From QQWI01 sp964522015 (lineage in GTDB: Bacteria > Bacillota > Clostridia > Peptostreptococcales > Acidaminobacteraceae), in contig CAZFST010000008.1 in the NCBI GenBank assembly GCA_964522015.1, forward strand, positions 1 to 64,000: a stretch of 64,000 nucleotides of DNA, written 5' to 3'. The position numbers and the translations under genes were made by a program. The notes under the pieces were generated by a model that worked only from the letters and a program-made list of their open reading frames with translations, was not told the DNA's origin and did no database searches. Shown piece after piece: positions 33,711 to 42,263 of this stretch (position 1 is the first letter of the stretch; each line of letters opens with the position of its first letter).

Positions 33711-34748
33711 TTAAGAAGACGTAATCTCCACTTTCATACGATCTGGGTCTTCAAAAAACACAGCATAATAATCAGGCCCCCCAGCATAGGGATGCCGATC
33801 CTGGTAAAGGATATTAACGCCTCTCACCTTCAGTTCTTGCGTAATGTCATCAATCACAGCTTCGCTAGGTGCATGGAATGCCAAGTGGTTTAGCCCCACT
33901 CGACACCTATGATAGGTCGGGGTTTGAAACCGCTCCTCCACCTGGACAAATACCAAATAAGTCTCACCGTGAAGATAGCTAATGCCCCCGTCCCAGCTTT
34001 GAAAAACACTGTACCCAAGCTTTTCCAGTAACCACCCCCAAAACAACTTGGTCTCTTCAAGGTTGCTCACATACATTTCCACATGATGCAAACGCCCTAA
34101 AGTCGGTACAGGTGTTGGTGTTAAGGCCCCAATATCAGCAGCAGCGCAATAATTTAAAATTTCTTGGGTAAATTGATCACCGATTCGGCGCACTTCTCCT
34201 AGCACCCGCTTGATGCCAGCCTCAGTTTGAGTCCAGTGATCACGGGTCAACAGACTTTCCCCTTCTTGATAAGGATAGGGGTGGGCCATGAGAGTTGCCT
34301 GGGGAAAAGCGTTTTCGTAATACATTTTCGCCCTTCTAGCATGAAAAGACTTACACACCACAATGGCTTTTTTGATACTTATCCCCCTTTGGTCCAAAAG
34401 CGCCCTTGTAAAAGCCCCGTTCTCAGCAGTGGTCCCCGACTGGTTCTCACAAAGGATAGCAGAAGCCGGAACACCGTTTCTCAATAATACAGCCATTAAA
34501 AAGCTGGCTTCGTCTATGTAAGGACCCGGATACAGGTCCTTTTTTGATTTGCTGCCTGCAAAATAACCAGTCTTAACACTGACGCCCCCAGCAGGCACAA
34601 TCAGCGGTGCAAATCCTTGGTGATACAGCTGTGCCGCGGTTTCTGCCAGCTCTGGATGGGAGCCACCTGGAATAAAAATGGCATCTGCTACCTCAAGTGT
34701 ATCGCTGATAAATATAAAATCCCCTATCTCCTGCAAGGTTTTTCGCAT
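33711..34748 (-). CDS. DUF218 (YdcF-like) - VOC domain fusion
   Basis: 345 residues. The N-terminal part (about 1-220) is a DUF218/YdcF domain: ADAIFIPGGSHPELAETA, DEASFLMAVLLRNGVP, ENQSGTTAENGAFTRALL and VVCKSFHARRAKMYYENAF, the conserved set of this SAM-binding or envelope-related family, here without a membrane anchor. Residues about 225-345 are a VOC domain (LHHVEMYVSNLEETKLFWG, LNHLAFHAPS, FFEDPDRMKVEI) about three quarters identical to that of the VOC-MazG protein. The same VOC module fused to two different enzymes in one window is notable. The gene starts 37 bases after the abiEii stop. Confidence 0.88.
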   Translation of the reverse strand: MRKTLQEIGDFIFISDTLEVADAIFIPGGSHPELAETAAQLYHQGFAPLIVPAGGVSVKTGYFAGSKSKKDLYPGPYIDEASFLMAVLLRNGVPASAILCENQSGTTAENGAFTRALLDQRGISIKKAIVVCKSFHARRAKMYYENAFPQATLMAHPYPYQEGESLLTRDHWTQTEAGIKRVLGEVRRIGDQFTQEILNYCAAADIGALTPTPVPTLGRLHHVEMYVSNLEETKLFWGWLLEKLGYSVFQSWDGGISYLHGETYLVFVQVEERFQTPTYHRCRVGLNHLAFHAPSEAVIDDITQELKVRGVNILYQDRHPYAGGPDYYAVFFEDPDRMKVEITSS

Positions 34749-34785
34749 CGGTTTCTAGCCCCCTTCTTATTCCAATTTACAACCG

Positions 34786-35625
34786 CTAATGACTTATCAG
34801 AATCTCTTTGAGCACACTTAGAATATCTTCAAATGAAATATCAGCTGCATAAGGATATTTAGTTTCATATGAACCCCAAATTTTCCTCATATCATGAGAA
34901 TCTAAAATTGCCTCAAGATATTTCATGCTATTTCTGTAATAATCCAAAGTGCCCCTGTCTTCGGCCTTTTTGTAAATGGCGCCTCTTAAATCTGTCATCT
35001 GAATTTCAGATCTATGCAATTTCATTATAATATAGACATCGTAATAATCTCTTGCTCTTGTATTTGCAATGTTTCTTGCTAATATAGACTCTATTTTTTC
35101 AGCAAGAATTGTATTTAGATTGTAGGCCTTAATCGCTAAATAGCGATCCTCAAACATTAGCTTATATTTAAAATCAATTTCATGAGGAATAATCAAATCT
35201 CCAGTTGTTATATCAATTTTCAAGTTAACACAAATGCTGAAAAAACTTGCTTCTACTGATACTCTAAAATCGTCGTAATCACTAATATCGTGAATTTTCT
35301 TAATCCCTTTAATCTTAAATGTAACGTTATCATCAATATCTAAAGATAAGATTTCATTCAATATTGTCTCGATAGAGGTTAGATTGATTTGCATACCTTT
35401 TACAGTGGTATCCATATCCAAGGTACTTCTCAAATCCAAGCCAACCATAGCTGCTATAAGAAAACCGCCTTTTAAAATAAAAAAATCATTGTATTTTGAT
35501 ATAGAAATCCGTTCTAACATTCGCTCCATCATAAAATTCTGAAGAACAGTATTTGATACTAAGTTCTTACTCTTGGCAATATTGCTAATCCAGTCTTTCA
35601 ATTGCCTAGGACTACCAATCCTCAT
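34786..35625 (-). CDS. abiEii: AbiEii-family nucleotidyltransferase toxin, intact
   Basis: 279 residues, about the usual length. The N-terminus has LQNFMMERMLERISISKY, then FFILKGGFLIAAM and STLDMDTTVKG, giving the KGG...S.D.D metal and nucleotide site of DNA polymerase beta-like transferases. C-terminal LAEKIESILARN and RARDYYDVYII are the motif III/IV region. In characterised members the enzyme adds nucleotides to tRNA or otherwise uses NTP to stop growth during phage infection. It overlaps the antitoxin stop by 4 bases. All motifs lost from the pseudogene at 3367-3902 are kept here. Confidence 0.93.
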   Translation of the reverse strand: MRIGSPRQLKDWISNIAKSKNLVSNTVLQNFMMERMLERISISKYNDFFILKGGFLIAAMVGLDLRSTLDMDTTVKGMQINLTSIETILNEILSLDIDDNVTFKIKGIKKIHDISDYDDFRVSVEASFFSICVNLKIDITTGDLIIPHEIDFKYKLMFEDRYLAIKAYNLNTILAEKIESILARNIANTRARDYYDVYIIMKLHRSEIQMTDLRGAIYKKAEDRGTLDYYRNSMKYLEAILDSHDMRKIWGSYETKYPYAADISFEDILSVLKEILISH

Positions 35626-36221
35626 GTCAGCACCTCCATATATTGGCGCACCTCTTGCCTAATATTAAATAACTCAGCATAATAGAGCAATTTAACAAAA
35701 TCTGCACTTGGACTTTTCATGTACCTTTTCACTGCTTCAAGTACTAAGTCTGTGTCTAGTTGTGCCTTCTTTTTTAAAGTATCACAAATGGTTCTTTCTC
35801 TATCATATACGAATACTGCATTACCATAGGGTGTTTTAATCTGAATTCGTCCCAGTTCATGAAGTTTTTTTGTAACATAAAAAAATTTGTACTTTTCTTT
35901 ATCTTTCAAGAGTCTAGTGTTATAACCCGATGGAATTGTCATCATTATTTGAAATGGTGTTCGATCAATTAATTCATGAAAAAACAACGCTGTCTCGTGA
36001 GAGAAAACGCCTGATTTACATCGGTACTGTGCCATATAATAATCATCTTCCAAGTAAATAGGGTTGATATAGAGACCGTGCCCGATTCTTTCAATCCCAT
36101 TAGAATTGTGCAATCGCTGCAAAGTTTTATTATCAATACCCGCTTCGTTAGCAATTTTAGATGTCAAAATACCATTATGGAGATTCATTAATTCTATCAC
36201 TTTATCATGACTGGACATCAT
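35622..36221 (-). CDS. abiEi: AbiEi-family antitoxin
   Basis: 199 residues with an N-terminal winged HTH (about 1-60, GILTSKIANEAGIDNKTLQRL, then GHGLYINP) and the AbiEi domain (VFSHETALFFHELIDRTPF, DRERTICDTLKKK, DLVLEAVKRYM). It should repress its own operon and neutralise the toxin. AGGTGAA precedes ATGATG. A 14-bp perfect inverted repeat surrounding a good promoter lies 17 bases upstream, as expected for AbiEi negative autoregulation. It is clearly diverged from the antitoxin at 3902-4498. Confidence 0.93.
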   Translation of the reverse strand: MMSSHDKVIELMNLHNGILTSKIANEAGIDNKTLQRLHNSNGIERIGHGLYINPIYLEDDYYMAQYRCKSGVFSHETALFFHELIDRTPFQIMMTIPSGYNTRLLKDKEKYKFFYVTKKLHELGRIQIKTPYGNAVFVYDRERTICDTLKKKAQLDTDLVLEAVKRYMKSPSADFVKLLYYAELFNIRQEVRQYMEVLT

Positions 36222-36238
36222 TTCACCTTTTCAAATAA

Positions 36239-36286
36239 GACTTTTTCGTTCGTATATATCGTATTATATGCGAACGAAAAAGTCAA
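36239..36286 (-). promoter_or_regulatory. abiE promoter inside a perfect palindromic operator
   Basis: GACTTTTTCGTTCG (36239-36252) and CGAACGAAAAAGTC (36271-36284) are perfect 14-bp inverted repeats 18 bases apart. On the minus strand TTGACT (36286-36281), a 17-bp spacer and TACGAT (36263-36258) form the promoter, so the -35 overlaps the outer arm. Repression by AbiEi binding is the obvious inference. Confidence 0.8.
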
Positions 36287-36338
36287 TTTTGATTTCTCAT
36301 CGCCTGTCGCTATTCTGATTTCTAGTCTCTTTTAGCCC

Positions 36339-36974
36339 TTACGAGCGTCCCATATAATCCTCGTCAATCTTCTGTTTCCACTCTTTTGAGATTTTCTTAG
36401 TAGCCCGCAGCTGGCAAATGGCCTCGCTGACCGTATCGTAATTCAGTGCAATTCCGGCCATATCGTTGTGAAACTTGGCTGCCCGGTCGCTGGCAATCCC
36501 GAATCTCGCAGCTTCTGCCACCGCGTCAATATTGGCCCCTAAAAAAATGAATTCCCAGTTGTGCTTGCGCTTTTTCTTTTCAATCATGTCTTTAATCTTT
36601 GCATAGGTATACTCTCTGCTGGCGTTTTCGCACCCATCAGTGGTAATCACAAACACCACTTTTTCAGACTCTGAGGTATTCTTTTGCACAGCGCTGATTT
36701 TCTCAATGGTTTTGCCAATGGCATCTAACAGAGCCGTGGACCCTCGCACAAAATACTCTTTGTCGGTGATGGCCTTTACCCCTTTAAGGTTGATGCGGTC
36801 GTGGAGCAGTTGGTAGTGGTCGTCAAACAAAACCGTTGTGATTACGGCCTCCCCCTCAGCTGCCATCTGCTTTTTAAGCATGCTGTTGTAGCCCCCAATG
36901 GTGTCACTTTCTAGGCCACTCATGGACCCGCTGCGGTCCAAAATAAATACCAATTCCGTCAAATCTTTTTTCAT
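36339..36974 (-). CDS. vWA-domain protein (TerY-like)
   Basis: A single von Willebrand A domain of 211 residues. The MIDAS metal site is visible: FILDRSGSMSG (DxSxS) at about residues 10-20, the Thr in the GSTALLDAIG loop and the Asp in FVITTDGCEN. TerY-like proteins of this size occur in tellurite-resistance-type and phosphorylation-linked gene clusters, where they act as metal-dependent adaptors. No ter genes are present. The next gene upstream (37126-37740) may be its partner. AGGGAGG lies ahead of the ATG. Confidence 0.88.
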   Translation of the reverse strand: MKKDLTELVFILDRSGSMSGLESDTIGGYNSMLKKQMAAEGEAVITTVLFDDHYQLLHDRINLKGVKAITDKEYFVRGSTALLDAIGKTIEKISAVQKNTSESEKVVFVITTDGCENASREYTYAKIKDMIEKKKRKHNWEFIFLGANIDAVAEAARFGIASDRAAKFHNDMAGIALNYDTVSEAICQLRATKKISKEWKQKIDEDYMGRS

Positions 36975-36993
36975 AACAGACCTCCCTAGTGGT

Positions 36994-37013
36994 CACAAAC
37001 ACCCTTGTTTGTG
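36994..37013. other. Stem-loop upstream of the vWA gene
   Basis: CACAAAC and GTTTGTG flank ACCCTT. It lies between the two minus-strand genes and lacks a T tract, so it may be an operator rather than a terminator. Confidence 0.3.
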
Positions 37014-37125
37014 TCTCTACCTAGAGAATACCACTTCAGAAAGCCCCTTAGGTCGCACGGCAGGCGACAAGTGATTTAGCAGGCTACCCCCGCAATATGA
37101 AGGCTTCATAACCCAGGTTTACCTT

Positions 37126-37740
37126 TTAGCGTCCCAATAGGGGTTGATTGAACTCAAATAAGATCTCATTGATCTCGCCAATATGGAATACCCCTTCCGT
37201 AATAAAGTATTCAATCACGAGGTCAAACCGACTGCTGTGGGATAGAGCAAATCCAGCCCTTTGAAGCAAATCCTTGGTTTCGTCAAGGTTCAGTTCTAGG
37301 GCAATGGCCAATGCCAGAGCAGTGGACTTACTGGGCTGATAGTGCTGATCGCTTCTGATTTTAGAAAAGAGCTTTCGGTCCAGATTGGCTCTTTTGTAAG
37401 TTTCAACATCGGTCTTTCCCTTTTGGTCAATGAGCTTCAAAAGGTGCTCCGAAAACGTGTCATCCAGTTCGTTAATAAGGTCACTCAGTTGCCTTGAGGC
37501 CTTCTTCGCTACCTCTTTCTTACGTGGGATAGGTGATTCCAATTCAGAGGCTGACTCGTAAAAAATGCTGACATCTAAAACTTCATTAATTATTGCTTCA
37601 TGTTCTGATACAAACGCCTCTATATAATGGTCTTCAATATAGGCTTTAACACAGGCCAGCCGCTTCTCTTTGGGTGTTTTTTGACCAACGCTATCTACTG
37701 CTTCCTTTGCCTTATCTGTTTGATTGATTTCAAATGGCAT
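37126..37740 (-). CDS. Unnamed protein with C-terminal HTH-like part
   Basis: 204 residues, not assigned to a named family. The second half reads VETYKRANLDRKLFSKIRS, KSTALALAIALELNLDETK, DLLQRAGFALSHSSRFD and LVIEYFI, which looks like an Xre-type HTH followed by a helix pair and is a pattern I associate with genes next to vWA or macro-domain proteins in Firmicutes. The first half is charged and helical. No catalytic motif is seen. It precedes the vWA gene by about 150 bases on the same strand and is divergent to katG. Its role is unknown; DNA binding or protein regulation are possible. Confidence 0.65.
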   Translation of the reverse strand: MPFEINQTDKAKEAVDSVGQKTPKEKRLACVKAYIEDHYIEAFVSEHEAIINEVLDVSIFYESASELESPIPRKKEVAKKASRQLSDLINELDDTFSEHLLKLIDQKGKTDVETYKRANLDRKLFSKIRSDQHYQPSKSTALALAIALELNLDETKDLLQRAGFALSHSSRFDLVIEYFITEGVFHIGEINEILFEFNQPLLGR

Positions 37741-37800
37741 ATAAGAGTCCTTCTCCTTTGATTAATAGATATGTCCCTTCCAGTTTACACTGTCCTCTTT

Positions 37801-37827
37801 GTGGTTTGCAACTTTTTGTGGTTTGCA
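37801..37827 (+). repeat. Direct repeat in the katG upstream region
   Basis: GTGGTTTGCA occurs at 37801-37810 and 37818-37827, with starts 17 bases apart and similar T-rich flanks. It lies 63 bases before katG and in the shared region with the divergent gene, a possible regulator site. Confidence 0.45.
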
Positions 37828-37889
37828 GTTCTTTTTTGGGGTAGTTAGGCACTAAAGGCAAACTGAATATCTTATATAGGAGGACGACA

Positions 37890-40130
37890 ATGGCAACAGA
37901 AGGTAAATGCCCGGTTACGGGGCACACACACAGTTCCGTGGCTGGCGGTGGCACATCCAACCGCGATTGGTGGCCCAAACAACTGAAACTCTCAATTTTA
38001 CACCAAAACCCCTCACTGAGTAATCCCATGGACCCCACATTTGACTATGCAAAAGCTTTTTCCACTTTGGATTATGCCGCCTTGAAACAAGATCTCTATC
38101 ATCTGATGACCGACTCTAAACCCTGGTGGCCTGCTGATTATGGCCATTATGGCCCGCTTTTTATCCGGATGGCGTGGCATAGTGCCGGCACTTATCGCTT
38201 AGGGGACGGACGGGGGGGAGCCAGCAGAGGCACCCAGAGATTTGCACCCCTTAACAGCTGGCCAGATAACGTGAACCTAGATAAAGCCAGACGTCTACTA
38301 GAACCTATTAAGCAAAAGTATGGCTCTAAAATTTCTTGGGCAGATTTAATGATTTTAGCCGGTAACTGCGCCTTAGAATCCATGGGCTTTAAGACCTTTG
38401 GTTTTGCAGGGGGCAGAGAAGATGTCTGGGAACCTCAAGAAGACGTGTATTGGGGTGCTGAAAAAGAGTGGCTGGGGGATACCCGTTATACCAACGAAAG
38501 AGATTTAGAAAATCCCCTTGCCGCTGTGCAAATGGGATTGATTTACGTCAATCCAGAAGGGCCAAATGGAAATCCAGACCCTGTGGCTTCTGGCATTGAT
38601 GTTAGGGAGACCTTTGCCAGAATGGCCATGAACGATGAAGAAACCGTGGCCCTGGTGGCTGGCGGGCATACTTTTGGCAAATGCCATGGGGCAGCCAGTG
38701 CAACCCATGTTGGCCCTGAACCGGAAGCTGCTGACATGGCAGATCAAGGTCTTGGTTGGAAAAATAGTTTTGGCTCAGGTAAAGGCGTGGATACCATTAG
38801 CAGTGGTATTGAGGGGGCCTGGAAACCAAGACCTACCCAGTGGGACATGGGCTATTTAGAAATCCTCTTTAGATACGAATGGGAACTGGTCAAAAGTCCA
38901 GCCGGCGCTCACCAGTGGTTGGCAAAGGATGTTGCTCCAGAAGATATGGTTGAAGATGCCCACGACCCCACCAAAAAGCACCGTCCAATGATGACCACCG
39001 CCGACTTATCCCTGCGCTACGACCCACGGTACGCCCCTATTGCAAAAGACTATCTTGCAAATCCACAAAAGTTTGAAGATGCCTTTGCCAGAGCTTGGTT
39101 TAAACTGACCCATCGAGATATGGGTCCACGAACACGCTATCTGGGCCCAGAAGTTCCAGGTGAAATCCTGATTTGGCAAGACCCCATCCCACCGGTGGAC
39201 CATACCCTGATTGATGATCAAGACATTCACCACCTAAAAAACGTGATCAAGCAAAGTGGCTTAACCGTTTCTGAGCTGGTAACCACTGCCTGGGCTTCCG
39301 CCTCAACCTATCGGGGCTCCGATAGGCGGGGTGGTGCCAATGGTGGCCGTATCAGGCTACTTCCCCAAAATAAATGGGCAGTCAATCAACCAAAAGCCCT
39401 AAACCATTGCATAAATGTCCTAGAAGGGATTCAAAAGTTCTTTGAGACTCAGCAAGCTAGCTTAAAAGGCCCCCTTGAAACAGTGGCCACAAGCGGCCCC
39501 CTTGGATCTAAGCGGGTTTCACTGGCAGACCTAGTGGTGATGGCCGGGGCTGCAGGTATTGAAATGGCTGCGCAGCAGGCTGGTTACAACCTGATTGTAC
39601 CAGTGATTCCAGGTCGTATGGATGCCACCCAAGAAGAAACCAATATAGATGCCTTTAAAGCCCTAGAACCTATTGCAGATGGCTTTAGAAATTACCAAAA
39701 GGGACACTATAGCATCGCCCCAGAAGAACTGCTCCTGGATAAGGCCCAACTGTTAACCCTCACAGCACCGGAAATGACCGTGCTCCTTGGGGGATTAAGA
39801 GTGCTAGGGGTTAACCACGGAGGCTCAACCCACGGGGTGTTCACCAATAGACCAGAAACCCTAACCAATGATTTCTTTGTAAACCTTTTAGATATGTCTA
39901 CCCAGTGGCAACCTTCGCAAGAGGATTCAGGGATTTTTGAAGGCAGATGTAGAGAAACCAGCGCTTTAAAATGGACTGCCACATCTGTAGACCTAGTGTT
40001 CGGTTCAAACGCTCAGCTGCGGGCACTGGTAGAAGTCTACGCCAGTGCAGATGCCATGCCTAAATTTATGGATGACTTTATCAGTGCATGGCAAAAGGTG
40101 ATGCACGCAGACCGATTTGATCTTAAGTAA
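37890..40130 (+). CDS. katG: Catalase-peroxidase KatG
   Basis: A full-length 746-residue bifunctional haem enzyme that removes hydrogen peroxide. The N-terminal half has the distal RMAWHSAGTYR with Arg, Trp and His, and the proximal VALVAGGHTFGKCHG; the Tyr of the Met-Tyr-Trp adduct lies in YVNPEGPNGNPDP. The degenerate C-terminal half starts near residue 430 and has WASASTYRGSDRRGGANG and LLGGLRVLG. GGAGGAC precedes the ATG. KatG is less usual in strict anaerobes than rubrerythrin or Mn catalase, so acquisition is possible. It is monocistronic with a strong terminator. No PerR box was seen. Confidence 0.98.
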   Translation: MATEGKCPVTGHTHSSVAGGGTSNRDWWPKQLKLSILHQNPSLSNPMDPTFDYAKAFSTLDYAALKQDLYHLMTDSKPWWPADYGHYGPLFIRMAWHSAGTYRLGDGRGGASRGTQRFAPLNSWPDNVNLDKARRLLEPIKQKYGSKISWADLMILAGNCALESMGFKTFGFAGGREDVWEPQEDVYWGAEKEWLGDTRYTNERDLENPLAAVQMGLIYVNPEGPNGNPDPVASGIDVRETFARMAMNDEETVALVAGGHTFGKCHGAASATHVGPEPEAADMADQGLGWKNSFGSGKGVDTISSGIEGAWKPRPTQWDMGYLEILFRYEWELVKSPAGAHQWLAKDVAPEDMVEDAHDPTKKHRPMMTTADLSLRYDPRYAPIAKDYLANPQKFEDAFARAWFKLTHRDMGPRTRYLGPEVPGEILIWQDPIPPVDHTLIDDQDIHHLKNVIKQSGLTVSELVTTAWASASTYRGSDRRGGANGGRIRLLPQNKWAVNQPKALNHCINVLEGIQKFFETQQASLKGPLETVATSGPLGSKRVSLADLVVMAGAAGIEMAAQQAGYNLIVPVIPGRMDATQEETNIDAFKALEPIADGFRNYQKGHYSIAPEELLLDKAQLLTLTAPEMTVLLGGLRVLGVNHGGSTHGVFTNRPETLTNDFFVNLLDMSTQWQPSQEDSGIFEGRCRETSALKWTATSVDLVFGSNAQLRALVEVYASADAMPKFMDDFISAWQKVMHADRFDLK

Positions 40131-40144
40131 AAAGAAGCACACAA

Positions 40145-40193
40145 AAATAGAGGCTACTCAAATGGTTGATCACCACTTGAGTAGCCTCTATTT
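40145..40193. terminator. Terminator between katG and the convergent GGDEF gene
   Basis: AAATAGAGGCTACTCAA pairs exactly with TTGAGTAGCCTCTATTT around a 15-base loop. It serves katG and probably also the convergent gene ending at 40196. Confidence 0.9.
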
Positions 40194-40195
40194 GT

Positions 40196-42037
40196 TTACT
40201 TGCTCCCTACCCGATTGCGGCCCGTTCGTTTGGCCATATAAAGGCCAGCATCGGCTTCTTGGATCAGGTCTTTTTCTTCCACGATGCCTTGGTGGGCGGT
40301 GGCAACGCCAAAGCTTGCTGTGATGGCAAATTTCACACCGGCGGCTTCAAATTCTAGATTTTCAATGGCTTGGCGGAGCTGCTGGGCATGTTGGATGGCA
40401 TCTTCAAGGGCGGTAAAACGCAGGACTATCAGAAATTCTTCGCCACCAAAGCGCCCTACGATGTCCGTTCGTCTTGAGCGCTCCACAAGGGTTGAGGCAA
40501 CCTGAACGAGCACCTCATCCCCTACTAAGTGACCGTAGGTGTCGTTGACCACTTTGAAGTGATCCAGGTCTACCATCAGCACCGACAAGGCACCATGATA
40601 GCGATTGTAGCCTTCTAGTTCATACTGCAACATATCGAGTAGATACCCCTTATTGTATAGACGGGTTAGACTGTCCACTTTAGAGAGGGCTTCAAATTTG
40701 TTCTTTTCATCTTCAAGTTCTTGAGTACGTTCGTCCACAAGATTTTCAAGGTGGTTCTTCAGATAGGTTTCGGTATCAAAGGCCCGTTGAATCCGAATGG
40801 CTAGTACCCCAGCCTGAGACAGAATTAAAATAAAGAGGCCAAAACTCAAGTAATAACCCGTTTGAATGATGAGCATACTGTAAAGAATATCATTAAGGGC
40901 CGTGACTAAAAACACCACATAACCACTTAGATAGACAAATGAACCTTCCCGCCCTTTATAGACTGCTTTGATTAGCCAGAATAAGAGCATCAGTGCCACT
41001 ACCAGTATAAAACCTTGAAAAAATATAAAGGTTTCTTGATAAAAAGCCTGGGCCGTTACCATAATGACCAACACTTGAATGGCAGACAGCCAGTTGCAAA
41101 CCCGCCTAAATAACACTGGAAAGATATCTTTAAACACTTTACCGATAAAGGCCACCACCGTTACCACAATAAGAGGTACCATGGCATAGGCAAGTCGCAA
41201 GCCAAAATCGTACTCAATGATGGGGTAGTTTTCAAAGCCAAGTTGCTGACCAGAATACATGGCCTTGACTAAAACAGTGGTACAAACCAGGGAAAAGTAA
41301 AGAATAGCGGTATCTTGCCGCATAATCATAAACACGAGCCAAAAGTAGACCGTCATCATAAAAATGGCGCCAATCATAAAAGTATCTGCTTGTCTGACCT
41401 TAAGGGCATACTGGAAGACCTGGTCCATGGGACCAAAGAGAGTTTTCTGCCACATGCCCACTAAATGACTATCTTTTGTGGCCACGTGAATCACTATATG
41501 ACTTTGAGTATCTTGAGCCTTAAAGTAAGCGGCTTGCACCTTGGAGGCTGGCACTGTATCACTGGGACTTGTATTGGGTTCTCCCTGTTTAGCGATGGAT
41601 ATGCCGTCTGCAAAGACCTCGTAAGCCGTGAGAGCATCCAAAAAGTAAAAGCCATACATTTCACCTGGGGTTAAGTGATCTAGTAAAAATTCATAACTAC
41701 CGTGGGTAACCGCCTGAGCACCTGTGGCTTTCCAGGCAAAAGGCAACTGTTTATAATCCCCTTGACCCCCACCTGATATTGGGGAAATCAGTTGATTGGG
41801 ATAGGCCATCACTTCACCGTTTAGTTGATAAAGCCCTTTACTAAAATCTAAGTGACTGACATCCAATACACCACCTGACCAATGGGCGTGTTGTGATCCT
41901 AAATAATCAGTATAGAGCATGGGTACCAAAAGCATTGCAATTAGACCCACCAACAAAATCCCCATGGCGCGGTATTTAATGCTATGACCCTTTGGATTAC
42001 GGGACTTCAATGTCTTGTGCTGTGTCGTTTGAGGCAT
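40196..42037 (-). CDS. 7TM-DISM-type membrane diguanylate cyclase
   Basis: 613 residues. TM1 (about 25-45) is followed by a periplasm-side extracellular beta-rich domain to about 220, seven membrane helices (about 225-410), a short coiled coil and a C-terminal GGDEF domain (about 440-610). The order fits 7TMR-DISM receptors, in which an outside carbohydrate-binding-like domain controls the output. The active site is VGRFGGEEFLIVL, preceded by RRTD, an RxxD inhibition site, with DLDHFKVVNDTYGH. It should be an active, feedback-inhibited cyclase. It is the only minus-strand cyclase of the cluster. Confidence 0.92.
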   Translation of the reverse strand: MPQTTQHKTLKSRNPKGHSIKYRAMGILLVGLIAMLLVPMLYTDYLGSQHAHWSGGVLDVSHLDFSKGLYQLNGEVMAYPNQLISPISGGGQGDYKQLPFAWKATGAQAVTHGSYEFLLDHLTPGEMYGFYFLDALTAYEVFADGISIAKQGEPNTSPSDTVPASKVQAAYFKAQDTQSHIVIHVATKDSHLVGMWQKTLFGPMDQVFQYALKVRQADTFMIGAIFMMTVYFWLVFMIMRQDTAILYFSLVCTTVLVKAMYSGQQLGFENYPIIEYDFGLRLAYAMVPLIVVTVVAFIGKVFKDIFPVLFRRVCNWLSAIQVLVIMVTAQAFYQETFIFFQGFILVVALMLLFWLIKAVYKGREGSFVYLSGYVVFLVTALNDILYSMLIIQTGYYLSFGLFILILSQAGVLAIRIQRAFDTETYLKNHLENLVDERTQELEDEKNKFEALSKVDSLTRLYNKGYLLDMLQYELEGYNRYHGALSVLMVDLDHFKVVNDTYGHLVGDEVLVQVASTLVERSRRTDIVGRFGGEEFLIVLRFTALEDAIQHAQQLRQAIENLEFEAAGVKFAITASFGVATAHQGIVEEKDLIQEADAGLYMAKRTGRNRVGSK

Positions 42038-42263
42038 ACGTTATACCATGACTTTCTCTATGATTTGATTAGATTTTCTCTGTGATTTTGCCTGTTCATT
42101 CTTAAAATTATACCCTAAAAATCAGAATTTCACCACAGTTGTGAAAGAGCTTTGAATTGTTGCACCACTATTGATATTAGTGTATCATGGGGTATAAGCA
42201 ACTTGTAACTAACTGATATATCATTAGCTAATATCAATCAACTGATACTAAGGTGGGCTATAC
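42038..42263. promoter_or_regulatory. Divergent region with promoter and inverted repeat for the GGDEF-EAL gene
   Basis: TTGATA (42171-42176), a 16-bp spacer and TATAAG (42193-42198) form a plausible promoter. TGATAT (42214-42219) and ATATCA (42231-42236) form an inverted repeat near the expected transcription start, a possible operator. No c-di-GMP riboswitch signature was found. Confidence 0.45.

Noticed and set aside
37741..37889. PerR or Fur box upstream of katG
   Set aside because: No TTATAAT-n-ATTATAA or Fur-like inverted sequence seen; only the GTGGTTTGCA direct repeat.
42038..42263. c-di-GMP riboswitch upstream of the GGDEF-EAL gene
   Set aside because: None of the conserved GEMM segments was found; only a promoter and an inverted repeat.
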